Assembly (NCBI GenBank): GCA_023627715.1
Contig: JAMAHW010000014.1
Span: 434,001 to 498,000, forward strand
Origin: Periconia sp. R9002
Taxonomy: Eukaryota > Ascomycota > Dothideomycetes > Pleosporales > Periconiaceae
Direction of reading: 5' to 3'
DNA: 64,000 nt
Positions 47,061 through 57,751 of this stretch are shown piece by piece. A model generated the notes under the pieces. It searched no databases. It was given only the letters and a program-made list of their open reading frames with translations, and was not told where the DNA came from. Positions within the stretch are counted from its first letter, which is position 1, and the number at the start of each line of letters is the position of its first letter. A program made the position numbers and the translations under genes.

Positions 47061-47762
47061 TTACCGGGCGTGGGATTGGGTAACCTCATCTTCGCCCTTT
47101 GTCTTCGTAGAAACTGCCTTGGTATTTAGGGACGCAACTAAGTCGTCCAAGATTTTCTTGCATTGGGCCCTGGCATTTGCAGCAACAAAGTCGTCCGCGA
47201 TTTTCTCTCCTCGAGCCTTAGCATTTAAGCCAGCAACGATCTCTTCTCTAATTGTCCGTCCACGGAGAACGGCATTGTCCTCGACTTCAGTCGTTATGGC
47301 ATCATCCTGATTGGCTTGATTGTTTTGTCCTGTGGAAGGCGCATTGAGTTGCGCTATTTGGGCCTTGAGCCGCTCAACTTCGGCCAGATAATAGTCCTTC
47401 AGGTCCTCAGCTTTCTTGAGCCGGAGCTCAAGGTCCTTGACGTGCTCTGCCTTCTCAAAGTCCTGCGGCTTGGTTTCGTGAGCGGCGTCCTCAAAAGTTC
47501 GCTTGCTATTGTCCCCAAACTGCCTCGCCCATTCGTGTCCTTGGGCCAAAAGGATCTCGGCGTCCTCGGGGGTTGGCCTGAAAGATCATTAGAGCACGTT
47601 TACACATGTCATTGTATAGGTGAACACATACTTTCCTCCGCAGAGAGCATTGCGAGGTCCCTGGGCCTGTTGTTCTCCAAGATTTCGATCTCCCTGGTGG
47701 CCTTGTTCGTTGCTGTGTCCTTGACTACCACAGTGGTAGTGGTAATGGTGGTCACCGTCCAT
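47061..47762 (-). CDS. small coiled-coil protein, 215 aa, paralogue of the gene at 55.1 kb, two exons
   Basis: Minus-strand exons 47762-47632 and 47577-47061, 54-nt intron (GTATGT donor, TTTCAG acceptor). The N-terminus is His/Gln/Gly-rich (HHYHYHCGSQGH). Exon 2 begins with a motif at residues 49-62 (DAEILLAQGHEWAR), then a charged linker and a coiled coil (about 86-120, containing RLKKAE). The C-terminal part carries three 16-17-residue repeats starting at Ile153, Ile170 and Ile186, of the form I-x-[DE]-[DE]-[ILF]-V-A. I do not recognise the family. The DAE-to-RLKKAE segment aligns with the protein encoded at 55149-56198. No signal peptide or membrane segment, so nucleus or cytosol is likely. 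The ATG follows directly on a CA microsatellite, and an E-box lies 145 bp upstream. Confidence 0.75.
47121..47268 (-). repeat. about 48-51-bp coding repeat inside the small coiled-coil gene
   Basis: DNA level of the 16-17-residue repeats: 47121-47171 and 47172-47220 share GGYATTT, GCAAC, AAGTCGTCC and GATTTTCT at the same spacing, and the following 48 bp (to 47268) is a more diverged third unit. The period is close to a multiple of three, so copy-number change would keep the frame. Confidence 0.7.
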
Positions 47763-47790
47763 TGTGTGTGTGTGTGTGTGTGTGTGTGTG
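47763..47790 (+). repeat. (TG)14 microsatellite directly upstream of a start codon
   Basis: Fourteen TG units on the plus strand, read as (CA)14 on the coding strand and ending at the base before the ATG at 47762. It therefore forms the end of the 5' untranslated region of the small coiled-coil gene. Confidence 0.95.
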
Positions 47791-48544
47791 AGATGGAAAT
47801 TAAAAAAAGCTTGAATTTGAGAGAGTGATATTGTGTGTGGGATGAGGAAAAGAGCGGAGCTTGTGCGTGGACAACCTTGGAATATCAACGCGCCAAGTGG
47901 TGCCTATCACGTGACTTGATCAAGAAGGAAGAAACGATTGATCTCTGTACACCTCTAGAGTCTACATGTGTAGCTAGAACGCGAACTCAGTGTCACATGA
48001 CTAAGGGGATAGGAGCTCTTGCATCTGATTTGGCTGCCCGCATGGAATAGACTGCTGGCGGAGGTCGTCGAGGAAGAGATGTATCAACACCTCTGGGTGC
48101 ACACCTATAGGACTTGTTCCGCTTGCACCTACTGCTCTTTTCATATGGCTCTTTTGACTGAGTGAGTAAACCGCCATCCATCCCTACGCCCGTCCAATTT
48201 TGAATTCGTCTTCTTATTATCGTCGAGCTTTTGATGCGGCTAGGATCGATAGGAAGAGACTATTGCGGACCGGAGATTGGAGCCATGGGCAACTCTTGAC
48301 CAAAAGTCGCTGTTTTGAACTAGCTAGCATCTCATTCCATGTGGGAGACCCAGAATACACATCTGTTATGTGGCCCACAATATTGATGTTGTGTTAGGCA
48401 GGAACAAGATTGCTAGAGACTACGCTTGCTGCGTGAGGTGATGGGTGCCTGGAATTCTCATCCATTTTCACAGCTATTGATGTATTGGCTTTTTCAGGCC
48501 AAGTGAGTTGAACGCCAACGGTGCATTTTCTTTGATTCAAAAAT
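47791..48544. other. intergenic; promoter of the small coiled-coil gene
   Basis: About 750 bp between the coiled-coil gene start and the 3' end of the Cwc27 gene. Apart from the E-box at 47907 nothing is seen. Confidence 0.5.
47907..47914. promoter_or_regulatory. CACGTG E-box palindrome upstream of the small coiled-coil gene
   Basis: TCACGTGA, 145 bp upstream of the ATG at 47762. A perfect Cbf1/USF-type site at promoter distance; function is inference. Confidence 0.4.
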
Positions 48545-50062
48545 CTAAAGTTTCGTTTTCTTCTTCCCTTTGCCATCATCCCAATCCCGTCCCGGTTTTC
48601 CCTTTCCTCGCCGCTGTTCAGCCTTCAGCTCTTTTGCTTTCTCCAGTGGATCAATCACTACCAGTTCCTCCTCGTTCTTTCTTTTCCACTCAAGATCCTT
48701 ACCCAGGCGATCTTTAGCAAAGCTCAAGGCGTGGGACATCCAGCCTGTGTCATCGTCAGACTCCTCTCCGTCTTGCTTATCCCAAGCCGTGCACGATTGA
48801 CAGCCGACGACAAAGTGTAGATCGCATGGGACTTCCTCCTCGTCCGCATCCTGCTGGGGCTTATCAATAGTTTCAGAAGTATTCTCGGTCACTTCGATGG
48901 CGGAGGGCGAGATCGATCGCGTGTCTGCAGGAGCGGCAGCTTCTAGCTTGGATTTGAATCTGTTGAGAATGTCGAGGGTGGCTTGTTCGGAGGCAGCGTT
49001 GCTGGCTCCTGCGCCTCTTTTTCGACCGCGTGTCGTATTCGCAGGGACCATGGAGTCCAGGAGTGATTTTTTCTTGGCAGGTTCATCACGCTGAGTTGTG
49101 GTAGTCCGCTTCATGGAAGCCTTTAGCTCGGCAATCTGTTCATTGACGCGGTCGAGTTTGGATTGTTTTGTCAGCTCGGGTGATGCTTCCCGCGGGCGTG
49201 GTGGAGGTGACGTATTGCGTGGTGGAGATCGAGGTGCGGCCTGCACAGCTGGTTTGGGGGCTGGAGGGGGAGATGGAGACTTGCGCGATGGTTTACGGAT
49301 GGGTATGGCCTTCTCTTCTTTGAGCGCGTTGTCAAGCGTGGACGGTAGATCTTCTCCTGCGCTGACGAGTTTCGCATTGTATTTGGCTTTCTTGGTCACG
49401 GGCATAGCGTCACCACCATCCCCTTCCTCTCCGCCGAAGCTGAGCAGCGCTTTCCCTGCCTTTCTCTTAGGTTTTTTGGGTTTCTTCACTTCGGTCTCGG
49501 TAGGTTGATGCACTTGATTTCTCTTGACCATGTCTTCAAAGGGATTGATTATTATCTCTGTGCCCGTAATTCTGGTAGGGTACATGGGCCTCTCATCGCT
49601 CCCTTCGGCCAGCTCTGCTTCAGCCATCTTCATCAGATTGAATATAGTATCGCCTGCAACCCGCCCGAACAGTGTGTTTTTGCCCTGCAGCTCAGGCGTA
49701 GCGCCGAGGGTGAAGAAGAACTGGCTCCCGTTATCATCTTTTTTCCCAGTGTTTGCCATGCCCAACAGGCCTCGTCGGGTGTACTTGAGCCGGCTGTTGA
49801 ACTCGTCCGCAAATGGATCACCATTGTAGCTGCTCTCGCCGCCCTGTCCGGTACCTGTAGGATCGCCACCCTGGAGAATGAAGCCCTTCACCAGGCGATG
49901 GAAGACGGTGTTATCGTAGTAGCCATCGAGGCAAAGCTGCAAGAAGTTGCGCGATGCGAGGGGGGTCTGTTTGGCAAACAATTCGAGTTCGAGGTCGCCC
50001 AAGGTGGTGCGGAGGATGACTTTGGCAGTGGGATTCGGCTCGATGTTGTACGTGGAAGCCAT
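48545..50062 (-). CDS. CWC27: Cwc27-type spliceosomal cyclophilin, 505 aa, single exon
   Basis: Starts MASTYNIEPNPTAKVIL. Residues 12-175 are a cyclophilin domain: FHRLVKGFILQGGDPTGTGQ, GLLGMANTGKKDDNGSQFFFT and NTLFGRVAGDTIFN. The domain is followed by GTEIIINPFEDMV and a long charged tail with KKPKKPKRKAGKALLSFGGEE, the layout of Cwc27/SDCCAG10 proteins of the activated spliceosome, where it partners Cwc22. The C-terminal HFVVGCQSCTAWDKQ and DWDDGKGKKKTKL blocks are also typical of fungal orthologues. Isomerase activity is uncertain, since Cwc27 cyclophilins often have a changed active site. An upstream in-frame ATG at 50179 would add 39 non-conserved residues and is unlikely. The ALE1 gene starts 342 bp away on the other strand. 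Confidence 0.93.
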   Translation of the reverse strand: MASTYNIEPNPTAKVILRTTLGDLELELFAKQTPLASRNFLQLCLDGYYDNTVFHRLVKGFILQGGDPTGTGQGGESSYNGDPFADEFNSRLKYTRRGLLGMANTGKKDDNGSQFFFTLGATPELQGKNTLFGRVAGDTIFNLMKMAEAELAEGSDERPMYPTRITGTEIIINPFEDMVKRNQVHQPTETEVKKPKKPKRKAGKALLSFGGEEGDGGDAMPVTKKAKYNAKLVSAGEDLPSTLDNALKEEKAIPIRKPSRKSPSPPPAPKPAVQAAPRSPPRNTSPPPRPREASPELTKQSKLDRVNEQIAELKASMKRTTTTQRDEPAKKKSLLDSMVPANTTRGRKRGAGASNAASEQATLDILNRFKSKLEAAAPADTRSISPSAIEVTENTSETIDKPQQDADEEEVPCDLHFVVGCQSCTAWDKQDGEESDDDTGWMSHALSFAKDRLGKDLEWKRKNEEELVVIDPLEKAKELKAEQRRGKGKPGRDWDDGKGKKKTKL

Positions 50063-50404
50063 GGTTCGATGATGTCGATCATGCGCTGGCGGCTCACTTC
50101 TCTCTTCACGCGATACCGACCCAACGCGTGATGGCTGTGGAGTTGAAATTCTGCCAGTGAGAGCTTCGTCGGCGCCCACGGTTTGCGCTAGTCCCGTAAC
50201 AGCTAGCGCAAACAGGTGCCATGTGGACCGACGTCACAGCCGCACTCAAGTCTGGCCGAGTCTTGTGCAGCCATCATCCATCACCCATCTACCTACCCCT
50301 ACAGATTTTCCTGAGACATGCGGATTTCAGTCATACTATAAACGCTCTTCCTTCTCCCTGTCCTCCTCCTGTTGCTCGTTCACTTGCCTGTATGAACTGC
50401 CAAA
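50063..50404. promoter_or_regulatory. divergent promoter region, Cwc27 and Ale1-like genes
   Basis: 342 bp between the two divergent ATGs. CT-rich close to the Ale1-side start (leader-like). It must carry both promoters; no TATA box is evident for either. Confidence 0.55.
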
Positions 50405-52355
50405 ATGCTGCCTTTCATTAATGCTCGTATGTGGGGCTGGAGTCCCGGATTGGTAGACTTTGCTGACTGATTCTACAGCCTTTGAATATGTTGGCAATGC
50501 CCTGGGAACGTCTGCAGACGAACGTAAGCTAGCCAAAACCACTTGGGCCATGCATGGTGCCTGACATGAACAGTAAAACTGGTCTTCACTTTCTACCTAT
50601 CCTATCCGCTTGCCGCAGTCTTGAAAAGAATCCCCGACCACGAAATCTGGAAGAAGAATGCTTTTGTGATTGGGTAGGCATACAGACTTTCCAAGATAAC
50701 ACTTCTCTAACATCGTCCAGTATCTCTCTCTTCTACCTTGTCGGCTTGTTTGATCTGTGGGCCGGCCTGAGAACAATTTTGATCAGCGCGTATGGAACCT
50801 ACATCATTGCATCCCAGATCGATTCGCCGTACATGCCATGGATCGGTTTCGTGTTTCAGATGGGCCACATGTCGATGAACCACATCATCCGTCAAAACGT
50901 CAACGATCCTTCTCTTATTGACATCACTGGAGCTCAGATGGTGCTTGTGATGAAGCTGACTGCTTTCTGTTGGAACGTGCAAGATGGACGCCTGCCCGAG
51001 TCGGAGCTTTCAGATTTCCAGAAAGAGCATGCTATTCGGACCCTACCCAGCTTGATCGACTACACTGGCTGGGTCTTCTTCTTTCCTGCCCTCATGGGCG
51101 GTCCGGCATTCGACTACTGTGACTATAGCAACTACATCACTTCGACCATGTTCACTTTGCCGCCAGGGACGGATCCATCCAAGGCGCCCCCGACACGCAA
51201 GAAACGCAAGATTCCTCGCAGCGGCACTCCTGCTGCCATCAAAGCTATTACCGGAAGTTTATGGATTTTTGGGTTCTTGAGATTTTCCGCGTGGTACAAT
51301 ACAGCTTTCTTGCTCAGTGACGATTGGATAAAGTACTGGTTTCTCCGGCGCGTGTGGCATCTATACATGTTTGGCCTGACGAGTCGTATGAAGTACTATG
51401 GGGTGTGGAGTCTTGCCGAAGGGTCCTGCATTCTTTCTGGTATTGGCTACAATGGGATTGATCCTGCAACTGGGCGAGCGAAATGGGACCGTCTTACCAA
51501 TATCAGGCCATTAGACATCGAAACAGCACAAAACACCCGGGCCTATCTCAACAACTGGAACATCAACACTAACCAATGGCTGCGCAATTACATGTACCTG
51601 CGCGTAACGCCAAAAGGGAAAAAGCCGGGATTCAGAGCGACTCTCGCCACCTTTGTAACCAGTGCATTCTGGCACGGTTTCTATCCAGGGTATTACCTGG
51701 CGTTCGTGCTAGCTTCGTTCCTTCAAGTTGCTGCTAAGAGTAAGCATCATCCTCATCGACACAGCTCAATACTAACCTCTCCTTAGATGGTCGTCGTCTA
51801 GTCCGCCCTCTTTTCATGACCCCTGATGGAAAGAATCCACTACCCTCTAAAAAATACTACGACATCGCCACATTCATCATTACGCAAACGACATTTTCTT
51901 TCACTACCGCACCCTTTGTGATTCTTTACTTCGGCGATACCATGCGAGTGTGGTCACGGGTATATTTCTATACTCTCATCGTAGTTGCTGCCTCGTTCGT
52001 GCTTTTCAGCCGCTCATTCCCCTTCCGTAATCAATTGGTCAAACGCCAATCTGCACGTGTAACTGCTCCCGCCGCCTATGACAGCATCGAGAAAGTAGCA
52101 AAGGAAGAGGTGGCCAAGGACAAGCAGAGGAAGGAATTGTTGAGAACAGAGAGCACGGATGGCACAGGAGCTAGGAGAGCACCGGCACTAGGTATTGCAG
52201 ATGATCCAGAGGCGGAAATTGATGAGATTGTTGCAGAGGTGAAGAGGGAGTACGAAGAGAGGAGGAGGCGGGGAAGTTTGGTGCAAGGGTTTGATGTGAA
52301 GAAAGCGGTGCAGGATAAGCTGAATGATTTCAACAAAGCGGTTTCTCGTCAATAG
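50405..52355 (+). CDS. ALE1: MBOAT lysophospholipid acyltransferase, Ale1 type, 584 aa, five exons
   Basis: Exons 50405-50426, 50479-50523, 50574-50673, 50721-51739 and 51787-52355 join in frame; the first exon is only 22 nt, giving MLPFINAPFEYVGNALGTSA. The protein has many membrane helices and the MBOAT signatures LNNWNINTNQWLRNY and, with catalytic His374, SAFWHGFYPGYYLAF. WSLAEGSCILSGIGYNG and the MGGPAFDY region are also Ale1 hallmarks. It should reacylate lysophosphatidylcholine, -ethanolamine and -serine with acyl-CoA in the endoplasmic reticulum (Lands cycle). The last 110 residues are a charged cytosolic tail. Orthology is clear; the two micro-exons were placed by splice signals and family alignment. 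Confidence 0.93.
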
Positions 52356-53714
52356 ATGGAAGCTATGGTAAGTGTTGCACCAATTGACCGACCAATGATT
52401 GCACCGGTTTGATTCGTATATATATCCAAACAGTAACATGTGTAATTTTTATGAAAGAGCATACTGTGTGGGGTAATAGACGGTAGACGTTCCATCTCAA
52501 ATATTATATACGCTTTCTGAATGCCACCTACATAACGAGAACTTCCCCCATATAGGCCAGCGCGAAATAATAGACCAGTACATTTCATCCACGAATGTCT
52601 TGTTAAAGGTTTAATGCAGTTCCTACCATCATTAATATGCAGCAAGTCTTTCTGTCTCTAGACTTACCTCACACTACGCGCGCCCTGGCAACGCCACTCA
52701 AGAATTACCTCATACAGTACTGTCAGACTCCTGCTTGCTCTATCCAAAACATAAAATTCACAAACTCTGGACTTATCAGAACTCGTGCGATTCCGATGTG
52801 GCGGGTCAAGGGGTATCTCAGGAACATTGGGCTAATAGAATAAAGTTTGCGCCGTCTTGCCTAGTGTCAGATGCGAAAGGCTCTGCCACAATCTGCGTAC
52901 CAATGGAAAAAAGTAGACACGCGCTTCGGAGAATTACCCGTGTGTGCCATGCGATGCTAGCGAAGTACCGGCATGTGTCAATCTTTTCGGCTTCACGTTT
53001 GGCTGAAGGTGGCTGCCATGTGGGAGACGTTTCCCGACGACAGGAAAGGCAATGGAGCATGGTGAAACCAAGTACACATTCGAGTCATGTTATTCCATTG
53101 ACTCCGATGAGGAGATCTCCCGCAAAGTTACATTGAAAGGATCGCTCGAGTGGTGTTAAAGAGCTGGGGAATGCTTGCTTGATTTGCGGGCTTGTGATGC
53201 GATCAGCAAGGTACGTGCCAGTGCAGTGGTACATTAGAGATCAATGCCAGGATAACAAGCCTGGACGTGATTGCCTAAAGCTCTTAGCTCTACTCAAGAT
53301 GCAGATTCCAGATTGTGGAATCCACTAGGTTTGCTCCCGTCATTTGCCAGTTTGGGTGCTTGTAACAAGAGAAGTAGCTTGTTTTCGTCGCGACAATCCA
53401 GAGCTCGATAGTAAGAAATACCGATAGGCTCCTACCATGTTTCATGCTCACAGCGGCCTCCCTGCTACTGGAGATCATTACTCACACAGGCCGCTAATTC
53501 CATCCTCCGATCCATCAGTGCGTTGTGACTCCGTCCCGCACTTCTTCTTCTACATAGAAAGGAAAACCCCCTGTCACACATCTTCCTGGCTCTGATCTGT
53601 TGCATTTTGTTCACACTCGACTGAGAAGCTTCCACTGAGAAGCTGTCTTTTGGTGAGAAGGAAGGGAGACGAAAGTGTGGGACTTACGCTGAACGAAGTG
53701 GGAGCGCAAAGATT
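52356..53714. other. intergenic; promoter of the second receptor gene
   Basis: 1.36 kb without a supportable gene. A short direct duplication ACTGAGAAGCT occurs twice at 53621-53645. Confidence 0.5.
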
Positions 53715-54911
53715 ATGGCCTTGGACGATAACGGACCACTTCTGGCGGGGGTGACATGGTCCTTATGCCTTGTGTCCGGATTTTTTCTCGGGCTACGTCT
53801 GTATGCCAAAATCAGCCGGAAGCATCCACTCTGGTGGGATGATCACGTCTTGATCTTCTCATGGGTTCGTAGTTCCTACTTTTTCACTACTATCTCTGAT
53901 CAGGAAGCTAATATGATGGAAGGTGCTTCTTTTTATCGAATCCATAATAACACAAATCGGCATAACCTTGGGACTTGGGAAACACACGAACCAAATCCCT
54001 CTTATGAATCTCTTCATCACGGCCGTGGGTCTGTCAATCGGAACAACAATAACGTGCTTTGCATCCACTCTCTCGAAAATCTCTTTCGGTGTAACCTTGC
54101 TGCGTCTCACGAGTGGATATACAAGAGCCTTCGTATGGTTTTGCATCGTCTCGTTGTTCGTTGTCATGTTGCCCAGCGCGTTCATGCTGTACGTGACGTG
54201 CCGGCCTTTGATGAAGACGTGGAATCCAACGATTGAAGGAGAGTGCTGGGACCCTCAGAGAATGATAAAATACGGATATTTCAATGCAGCGTGGTGTGCG
54301 AGCGCCGACTTTGCACTGGCGTTGTTGCCCTGGCAATTGATCTGGGGACTGCAGCTGACCCTTCGAGAGAAGATCGGAGTGAGTATTGCGATGAGTATGG
54401 GGCTGCTTGCCGGGGTTTGTGCAATCGTCAAGGGGATTTATCTCGGGCAACTTGGCCAGGAGGATTTCACATGTAAGCCTTCTCTTGAAATCAGCAAACA
54501 TTTGCGTGATGTTCTGCATGCTTACATCAAGCAGACAACGGTAAAGACGTCATAATATGGACCGCCGTCGAAACCGCAACTGCAATCATCGGCGGCTCCA
54601 TACCCGTCCTGCGTGTCTTCTTCAAGGAAACGATCTCTTCACGCAGTCACCACACCACCAGGTCCACACAAGATATGTCCTTGTCCACCCTCCAAGGGAC
54701 CAATAACCCAAATCAGGATCATGGACCCGCCCGCAGAAAGTCAACAGGTATCCACACAAGCAACTCGCATTTCAACGACCGAAGCGAAGAGGATGAACTG
54801 GGTATTCTCCGCGAGGGTTCGGATAGTGAGGAAATCGGTGCTGAGTACATTATGGATGCGAAGGGTCGAATAGTGCCGACGGCCAAGGTATCGACACTGA
54901 CATGTGAATGA
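53715..54911 (+). CDS. fungal rhodopsin-domain (PTH11-like) seven-helix membrane protein, about 358 aa, three exons
   Basis: Exons 53715-53864, 53923-54472 and 54535-54911. The signature RKHPLWWDDHVLIFSW ends exon 1, and exon 2 encodes the helices with GKHTNQIP, SKISFGVTLLRLT, ECWDPQRMIKYGYFNAAW, LREKIGVSIAMSMGLLAGVC and GQLGQEDFTYNGKDVIIW. Compared with the 22.5-kb paralogue it has the more standard form: the conserved Cys pair (VTCRPLMKTW and EGECWD) is present. The cytosolic tail (from about 245) is Ser/Asp-rich with RSEEDELGILRE. The last exon may continue past a possible donor at 54889, so the exact C-terminus is uncertain. Function is inferred as a surface receptor-like protein; the ligand is unknown. 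Confidence 0.85.
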
Positions 54912-55148
54912 TTCCAACCTACTGTTTACTCGTTTAAGATAAGAGCAGTAGACACCCTGGTACCTGTTTGTGTGGTTTCCTAAAAGGAATAATGCCAAGA
55001 CTTACGATAGTTGTAGAAGGTAGGCACGAAAGCTCTGCATCTAACCTGGCCACCACCAATACCTTCAAACACCATACACCCACACACACATCACACATCC
55101 AGGCACCGTTTTCTCCTTCAAATCTCACTCGCCATCACACAACACAGG

Positions 55149-56198
55149 ATGGCAGGACGCTTTAGCGAGCGTTCCCAAACCCGTGGCCGTGGCCGTGGTG
55201 GGGTCACACCCCAGGCCGCCGTTTGCCAAACGTATGTACTGCTCTAATACCCTATGCACGTCAAGCTTTCCTCACTGCCCTCGTTATACTGAGGTATCTC
55301 TGCTTCATCTTTACTAATTTTTAATAGAACTAGGTCACCCTCTCCTCCGGGAGGCAGGCCACTTAAGGTCTTCCCAAAGCCGGACGCCAAGGTCCATCCA
55401 GAGATGTAAGAATTGCCTGTTTCAATTGAAAGTGGAATGCCAGGCTGACCTTTACAGCTTTCGGCAACCCGAGGACTTTTATGACCAGGACGATCTCCCC
55501 GATGGAGTTGGGGACAGGCCCCACAGCACAGTGTAAGTAATTCCCCCGGCTACAGAGTCGTTTCTCGTCTAGAGATCATGTGGGGTGGCGTTTTAGGGCG
55601 CTGATGATGCATTGTAACTCCCCTGCTTGAATTGAATCAACTTTGTAAACTAACTTCTTCACTCGATATAGGTGCCCACACTGCCTTCGGCCATACACAC
55701 CAGGACATCAGGACTCCAGTACATGCACAAATCTGTGCGGTACATGCCTCACCAAGGACCACCAAGGCCAAGTAAAGCATCGAGTGCATTGAAATTGGAA
55801 ATGTACTAAGTTGTGCCTAGTATTGCAAGAGGCGATATTTGACCTTCAACTTCTACTCGGCCAAACTGCGTCGGGTGCCGTACGTACACGAGGACGTCAA
55901 ATATAGGCCTTCCCACACCGATGCCGAGGCCCTGCTCGAAATTGGTGAAGAATGGGCTCGCCCGTACCTCGACCCCACCAAGGGCAAGAGAAAGGCCGAT
56001 GATGACAGCATCGAGGACGGCCGCGAGGTCAAGCGGCTCACCAGCCTCTTGGAGCAGGCCGAAGAACGGTTGAAGAAGGCCGAAGCTAGGGCAGAGGAGG
56101 AGAGGAAGAGGGCCAGCATGTATGAGGCCAAATTTTTGAGTTTGGGAGTTGCCCCCGACTCAGCCGGGCGCCGTGAGCCCCCGTCTAAGTCCGAGTGA
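55149..56198 (+). CDS. Cys-rich coiled-coil protein, 237 aa, paralogue of the gene at 47.1 kb, five exons
   Basis: Exons 55149-55231, 55328-55405, 55458-55532, 55672-55771 and 55821-56198, all with GT-AG ends and in frame. The N-terminus is Arg/Gly-rich (RGRGRGG). Exon 4 and the start of exon 5 hold six Cys (80, 83, 97, 101, 104, 114) with CPHC and CGTC, a likely zinc site. Residues 146-159 (DAEALLEIGEEWAR) match the gene at 47061-47762 in 10 of 14 positions, and RLKKAE at 195-200 lies at almost the same distance (35 versus 33 residues). A basic segment KGKRKADDD may be a nuclear signal. I recognise no known family. The last intron (49 nt, donor GTAAAG) is the least certain. A 50-55-bp minisatellite begins 69 bp after the stop. 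Confidence 0.7.
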
Positions 56199-57751
56199 GG
56201 TATTTTTTCTGGGAGGTTTGCTCTAGTTTGCACTGGGATATCATCGGGGCCATGGTGCTCGCACTAGTGGTGATCTCACGAAGCCTTGTGGCGGTAGTGA
56301 TCAGAATATTGTCGCCTGGTGGTGATCTCACGAAACCGCCTCAGCGTGGTAGTGATCAGGGAAGTATCGCCTCAAGGCGATCTCACTAAGCCTTGTGTCG
56401 GCAGTGATGAGAATATTATCGCCTGGTGGTTATTTCACGATGCCTTGTTGGCAGTGTTCAGAATAACATCGCCTGGTGGTGATGGATCATCCCAATGCAT
56501 AGAGAGCGACCTTAGTATAGATCAATGAATACCCTGCCTTTGTCAATCAATTCCTAGATCTCGCGTGCTCATAGTGCTCAACAAAACATTTCAGTGTTTT
56601 CACACAGCCCATATGCTTATCAATAGCAGATGGGGGCGAACACATATGACATAGTAAACAGAGAGAATCCCAGACACGATATGGCCAAGCCCGTGTTTCT
56701 CATATAACTCATTACAGCATCCCAACGCAAGATCCACGGAACTGGAGCTCACAAGGCAAGGAGGCTCCGCATGCATTGACAGCATAGCGATGAGGCATTG
56801 TGTTGATGTTGATTTTCAGGTCATCTATAAGGCGCTGGTTTATCCTTTCTTTGAGCGGAACTAATGTACGTGGTGCAGTAAGGCTGCCAGTAGGGCTGAG
56901 CAAAGAAGGGTTCATGTTACTCAGTGACATTCACTACGTCATTAGAGAAGACGCTGATTCGCTCGCTTGGTATGCGTGGACGTTCGGCTGCATCCCGGAT
57001 CAACGCGTTAGCTTGACTACCTAGGTACTTAGTACCTGACACCAGTGCATGATAGAACTATTTTGGAGATAAACAACATCAACAGCATTTAACCACTTGT
57101 GTATCATGCAAATGAGGTATGTAAACATTTGGGGATTTGGATCACTGGCAAACAGGCTAGTCTGTCGAGGACGTTGATACGTACGTTGACAGGCGCCAAT
57201 CAAAGCAAAAGTTGCGACGCGTATTGCATCAGATTAACGCATCGGGGCATCGTGTGGATCCTCGCATAGCAAATGTTTTTATTTTTCCGGGTAACGGATT
57301 TGAAAAGAAAAAAAAAATCATGAAGAGCTAAATTTTGATTGCAGTTACCAGCAGCGTGTGATGATCGGAACTTGAATGCTGTTACGTAGAACAGTGTACT
57401 ACACATGTCACAAGTGAGACATGTTGAGAGGAGCTGTATGAAGGCACGAAATCTGAGGCAACCTGAGGCATGATGTTGGTAAAATAAGCATCCCTTATCG
57501 AGCCGCGGGCGATGGCGCATTCTAAAACGTTTGAGGATCTTGCCGGTGTACTTGCGCTCGAACCATTTGTTATGCGTACCGAATATATAGACGGCGTGTC
57601 GAGCGACTCAGGCCATCATATTCTAGACAAATTCATACCCCCTGCGGACAATGCGAAACGCGTCCAGCACACCACTCCGCCACACATGAGCGGCCGTCTG
57701 GTATAGAAGCCGCTCGTCGTGCAATTCCGAAGACCTTAGGCGTTCGTCACA
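56199..57751. other. intergenic with a minisatellite at its left end
   Basis: 1.55 kb. Beyond the repeat I see no supportable gene; frames are below 75 codons except at 57200-57520 on the minus strand, which has no domain signature. Confidence 0.5.
56267..56485 (+). repeat. 50-55-bp minisatellite, four copies plus a partial fifth
   Basis: Units at 56267-56317, 56318-56372, 56373-56424, 56425-56474 and a stub to 56485. Each begins like GGTGGTGATCTCACGAAGCC and ends TATCGCCT. Copies differ by several substitutions and small length changes. It starts 69 bp after the stop codon at 56198. Confidence 0.9.

Noticed and set aside
46836..56485. Regular repeats that could suggest a CRISPR-like array
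   Set aside because: Units are joined head to tail without unique spacers, vary in length, and the genome is eukaryotic; these are minisatellites.
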